From the NCBI GenBank assembly GCA_934202965.1, contig CAKPYN010000023.1, positions 1 through 35,131 of the forward strand: a DNA stretch of 35,131 nucleotides, read 5' to 3'. Of the stretch, positions 33,777 through 35,131 are shown in pieces. Positions within the stretch are counted from its first letter, which is position 1. Each line of letters begins with the position of its first letter. The notes under the pieces are model-generated. The model did not search any database, was not told the DNA's origin, and worked only from the letters and a program-made list of their open reading frames with translations. The translations under genes were made by a program, and so were the position numbers. The stretch comes from an uncultured Megasphaera sp. Lineage in GTDB: Bacteria; Bacillota; Negativicutes; Veillonellales; Megasphaeraceae.

Positions 33777-34532
33777 TTACAATTTACCATGCAATACATT
33801 CAGTACTTGCCGAAGATCCGCCGCATCCAGCTGCCCCGGTGCCGATGCCGTACCGACTGTACCAAAGGTCATGGCCGAGCCGAATACTTCACCGCTAATC
33901 CGGCTGACGACGCCGAGCTGTCCCATGGACATGGTAATCAGCGGCTCATCGGGATACAAGGATTTGACATGTTCCGTCGCCTGCAGCAGCGTCAAGACGT
34001 CAGCTGCACACTGCGGCATACATGCCAGTTTTGCTACATCAGCACCGCGTCGTTTCATTGCCAATAATCGCTGTTTTAGTTCTTCTAAAGGCGGTGTTTT
34101 TTGAAAATCATGACTGCTCATGACAATGGTCACGCCTTTTTCTTTCGCCAGTTCCATCACCAATTCCATATCGTCTTGACAACGGAAATATTCTATATCC
34201 AGTGCATCAATCAATCCCGACTGAACAGCTTGCTGTAAAAGAGCTGCATAGGCATCATCGGAAATCGCCGTTTCGCCCCCCTCTGCCTTGGTGCGAAACG
34301 TAAACAACAAGGGACAATGAGGAAGCATCTGTCGTACTGCCTGCAACGCCGCCATCGCTGCCCCTTCTTGCAGAACATCACCCAAAAAATCGACACGAAA
34401 TTCTACGATATCAAATACTGCCTGCTGTATATGACGGCAGGCTGCCTGCAGTTCTTCAACCGTCCTCCCCACTAAGGGAACGCAAATTTTGGGAATGTGA
34501 TTATCTAATGGAACCGTACCTATATATATCAT
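33777..34532 (-). CDS. aroD: 3-dehydroquinate dehydratase, type I
   Basis: The ATG at 34532 follows GAGGAG by 7 nt and gives 251 residues. This type I enzyme dehydrates 3-dehydroquinate in the shikimate pathway through a Schiff base. Lys168 (ADVAKLACMP), His141 (MSSHDF), Glu44 and Arg46 (EFRVD) and Arg80 (FTFRTKAEGG) are the family residues. It lies 26 nt after aroK and is cotranscribed with it. It ends upstream of the repeat at 33593. Confidence 0.94.
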   Translation of the reverse strand: MIYIGTVPLDNHIPKICVPLVGRTVEELQAACRHIQQAVFDIVEFRVDFLGDVLQEGAAMAALQAVRQMLPHCPLLFTFRTKAEGGETAISDDAYAALLQQAVQSGLIDALDIEYFRCQDDMELVMELAKEKGVTIVMSSHDFQKTPPLEELKQRLLAMKRRGADVAKLACMPQCAADVLTLLQATEHVKSLYPDEPLITMSMGQLGVVSRISGEVFGSAMTFGTVGTASAPGQLDAADLRQVLNVLHGKL

Positions 34533-34558
34533 TAACAATCTCCTCTAATTCTATCTCG

Positions 34559-35062
34559 TTATATGGTTTTGATACAATCAATCAGTTCGCGAATCACATC
34601 TTCACTCGCTTTGTCATTGACAATCGTATAATCAGCAGCTTTTTGATACAAAGAAAGACGTTCGTGATACAAATCATATATCTTTTGTGCTCCTTCTCGC
34701 AGCAACGGACGACTGTCAGCATCAACATCGCCAATAATAGTTGCCGGCGATCTGTCTATCCATATGATAACACCGGTCTTTTTATATATTTCAATATTGA
34801 CAGGCCGTTTGACAACACCACCACCACAGGCAATAATGCATCCTTTTTTAGCTGCTAATGTCTGCGCTGCCCGTGTTTCGGCATCACGAAAACACGCTTC
34901 GCTAATGGCAAATAGTTCAGGAATCGTTTTTCCTTCTTGTGTAACGACAACATCATCGGCATCATAAAAAGATCGCTGTAATTCTTTAGCAACGGCTTTA
35001 CCAAATGTCGTCTTGCCGCATCCGGGCATGCCAATCAATACAATGTTTCTTTCGTTATTCAT
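34559..35062 (-). CDS. aroK: Shikimate kinase
   Basis: This 167-residue kinase phosphorylates shikimate. The Walker A loop GMPGCGKTT lies at 11-19, Asp34 and Asp36 (YDADD), Arg59 (FRDAE), GGG at 80-82 and the lid RPLL at 118-121 are present. The length is normal. The ATG at 35062 is preceded directly by an in-frame TAG and has no clear ribosome site, because a transposon-end-like hairpin lies 7 nt upstream. Translation may be coupled to the frame that ends at that TAG. Confidence 0.93.
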   Translation of the reverse strand: MNNERNIVLIGMPGCGKTTFGKAVAKELQRSFYDADDVVVTQEGKTIPELFAISEACFRDAETRAAQTLAAKKGCIIACGGGVVKRPVNIEIYKKTGVIIWIDRSPATIIGDVDADSRPLLREGAQKIYDLYHERLSLYQKAADYTIVNDKASEDVIRELIDCIKTI

Positions 35063-35131
35063 CTAAAATGCGGGCAGGATACTCCGACCTCTTAGGTCGG
35101 GGAGGAATGCCCGCCTCACCTCACTTTCTAA
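35063..35131 (-). mobile_element. Possible IS200/IS605 tnpB 3' end with terminal hairpin (partial)
   Basis: The outer stem GCGGGCA/TGCCCGC (35070-35076, 35108-35114) encloses CCGACC/GGTCGG (35084-35089, 35095-35100). On the minus strand a frame open from the window edge (VRRAFLPDLRGRSILPAF) ends at the TAG touching aroK. A hairpin of this form with a tail frame is what the right end of IS200/IS605 tnpB elements usually looks like. The element lies outside the window, so this rests on pattern alone. Confidence 0.5.

Noticed and set aside
1..35131. CRISPR arrays, tRNA or rRNA genes, prophage
   Set aside because: No regularly spaced direct repeats, cloverleaf sequences, rRNA-like stretches or phage structural genes were seen on reading both strands.

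Overview
The window looks like a chromosomal segment from a diderm Firmicute of the class Negativicutes (Selenomonas/Mitsuokella/Megasphaera-like). The main evidence is an SLH-domain porin of the OmpM type, a second coiled-coil porin, a Selenomonas PhyA-type cysteine phytase, Firmicute-like promoters and AGGAGG ribosome sites, and mid-range GC. I cannot name the genus. I see no rRNA, tRNA or CRISPR array. Almost all coding capacity from about 0.5 to 29.7 kb concerns getting, importing and fermenting inositol and inositol phosphates.

Region 1 (0-7.2 kb). A partial exported protein is followed by what looks like an eroded IS200/IS605 end. Next comes a four-gene minus-strand operon: OPA-family organophosphate antiporter, 972-aa cytoplasmic metallophosphatase, exported cysteine phytase and outer-membrane porin. 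An AraC regulator is divergent from it. Read together, it is a phytate-utilisation operon. The porin would admit inositol phosphates and the phytase would strip them in the periplasm, probably down to the axial monophosphate. The antiporter would import the product and the cytoplasmic phosphatase would free inositol.

Region 2 (7.6-14 kb). Two AraC regulators flank a highly expressed-looking inositol dehydrogenase. They are followed by a GPH-family symporter paired with a cytidylate-kinase-like protein, and by a YczE-like membrane protein.

Region 3 (14.2-20.6 kb). A minus-strand operon iolH-iolT-PTS IIA-iolI-iolG handles inositol uptake, oxidation and stereoisomer interconversion. It carries an orphan lactose/cellobiose-type PTS IIA gene. 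A third AraC gene lies upstream and a second, stand-alone IIA gene lies beyond it.

Region 4 (20.6-29.8 kb). After an EamA exporter comes the main catabolic operon (transcribed Fe-ADH, iolJ, iolC, iolB, iolD, iolE), divergent from a DeoR-type IolR. No iolA is present in the window. The iron alcohol dehydrogenase that heads the operon is well placed to reduce malonate semialdehyde to 3-hydroxypropionate, which would make the route redox-neutral with DHAP as the second product.

Region 5 (29.8-35.1 kb). An Rpn-type nuclease gene, the SLH porin with a long leader, a LysR regulator, and aroK-aroD of the shikimate pathway. The right edge shows a hairpin typical of an IS200/IS605 end directly against the aroK start. 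An interspersed intergenic repeat of about 115 bp carrying a strong terminator hairpin occurs twice, near 14.1 and 33.6 kb.
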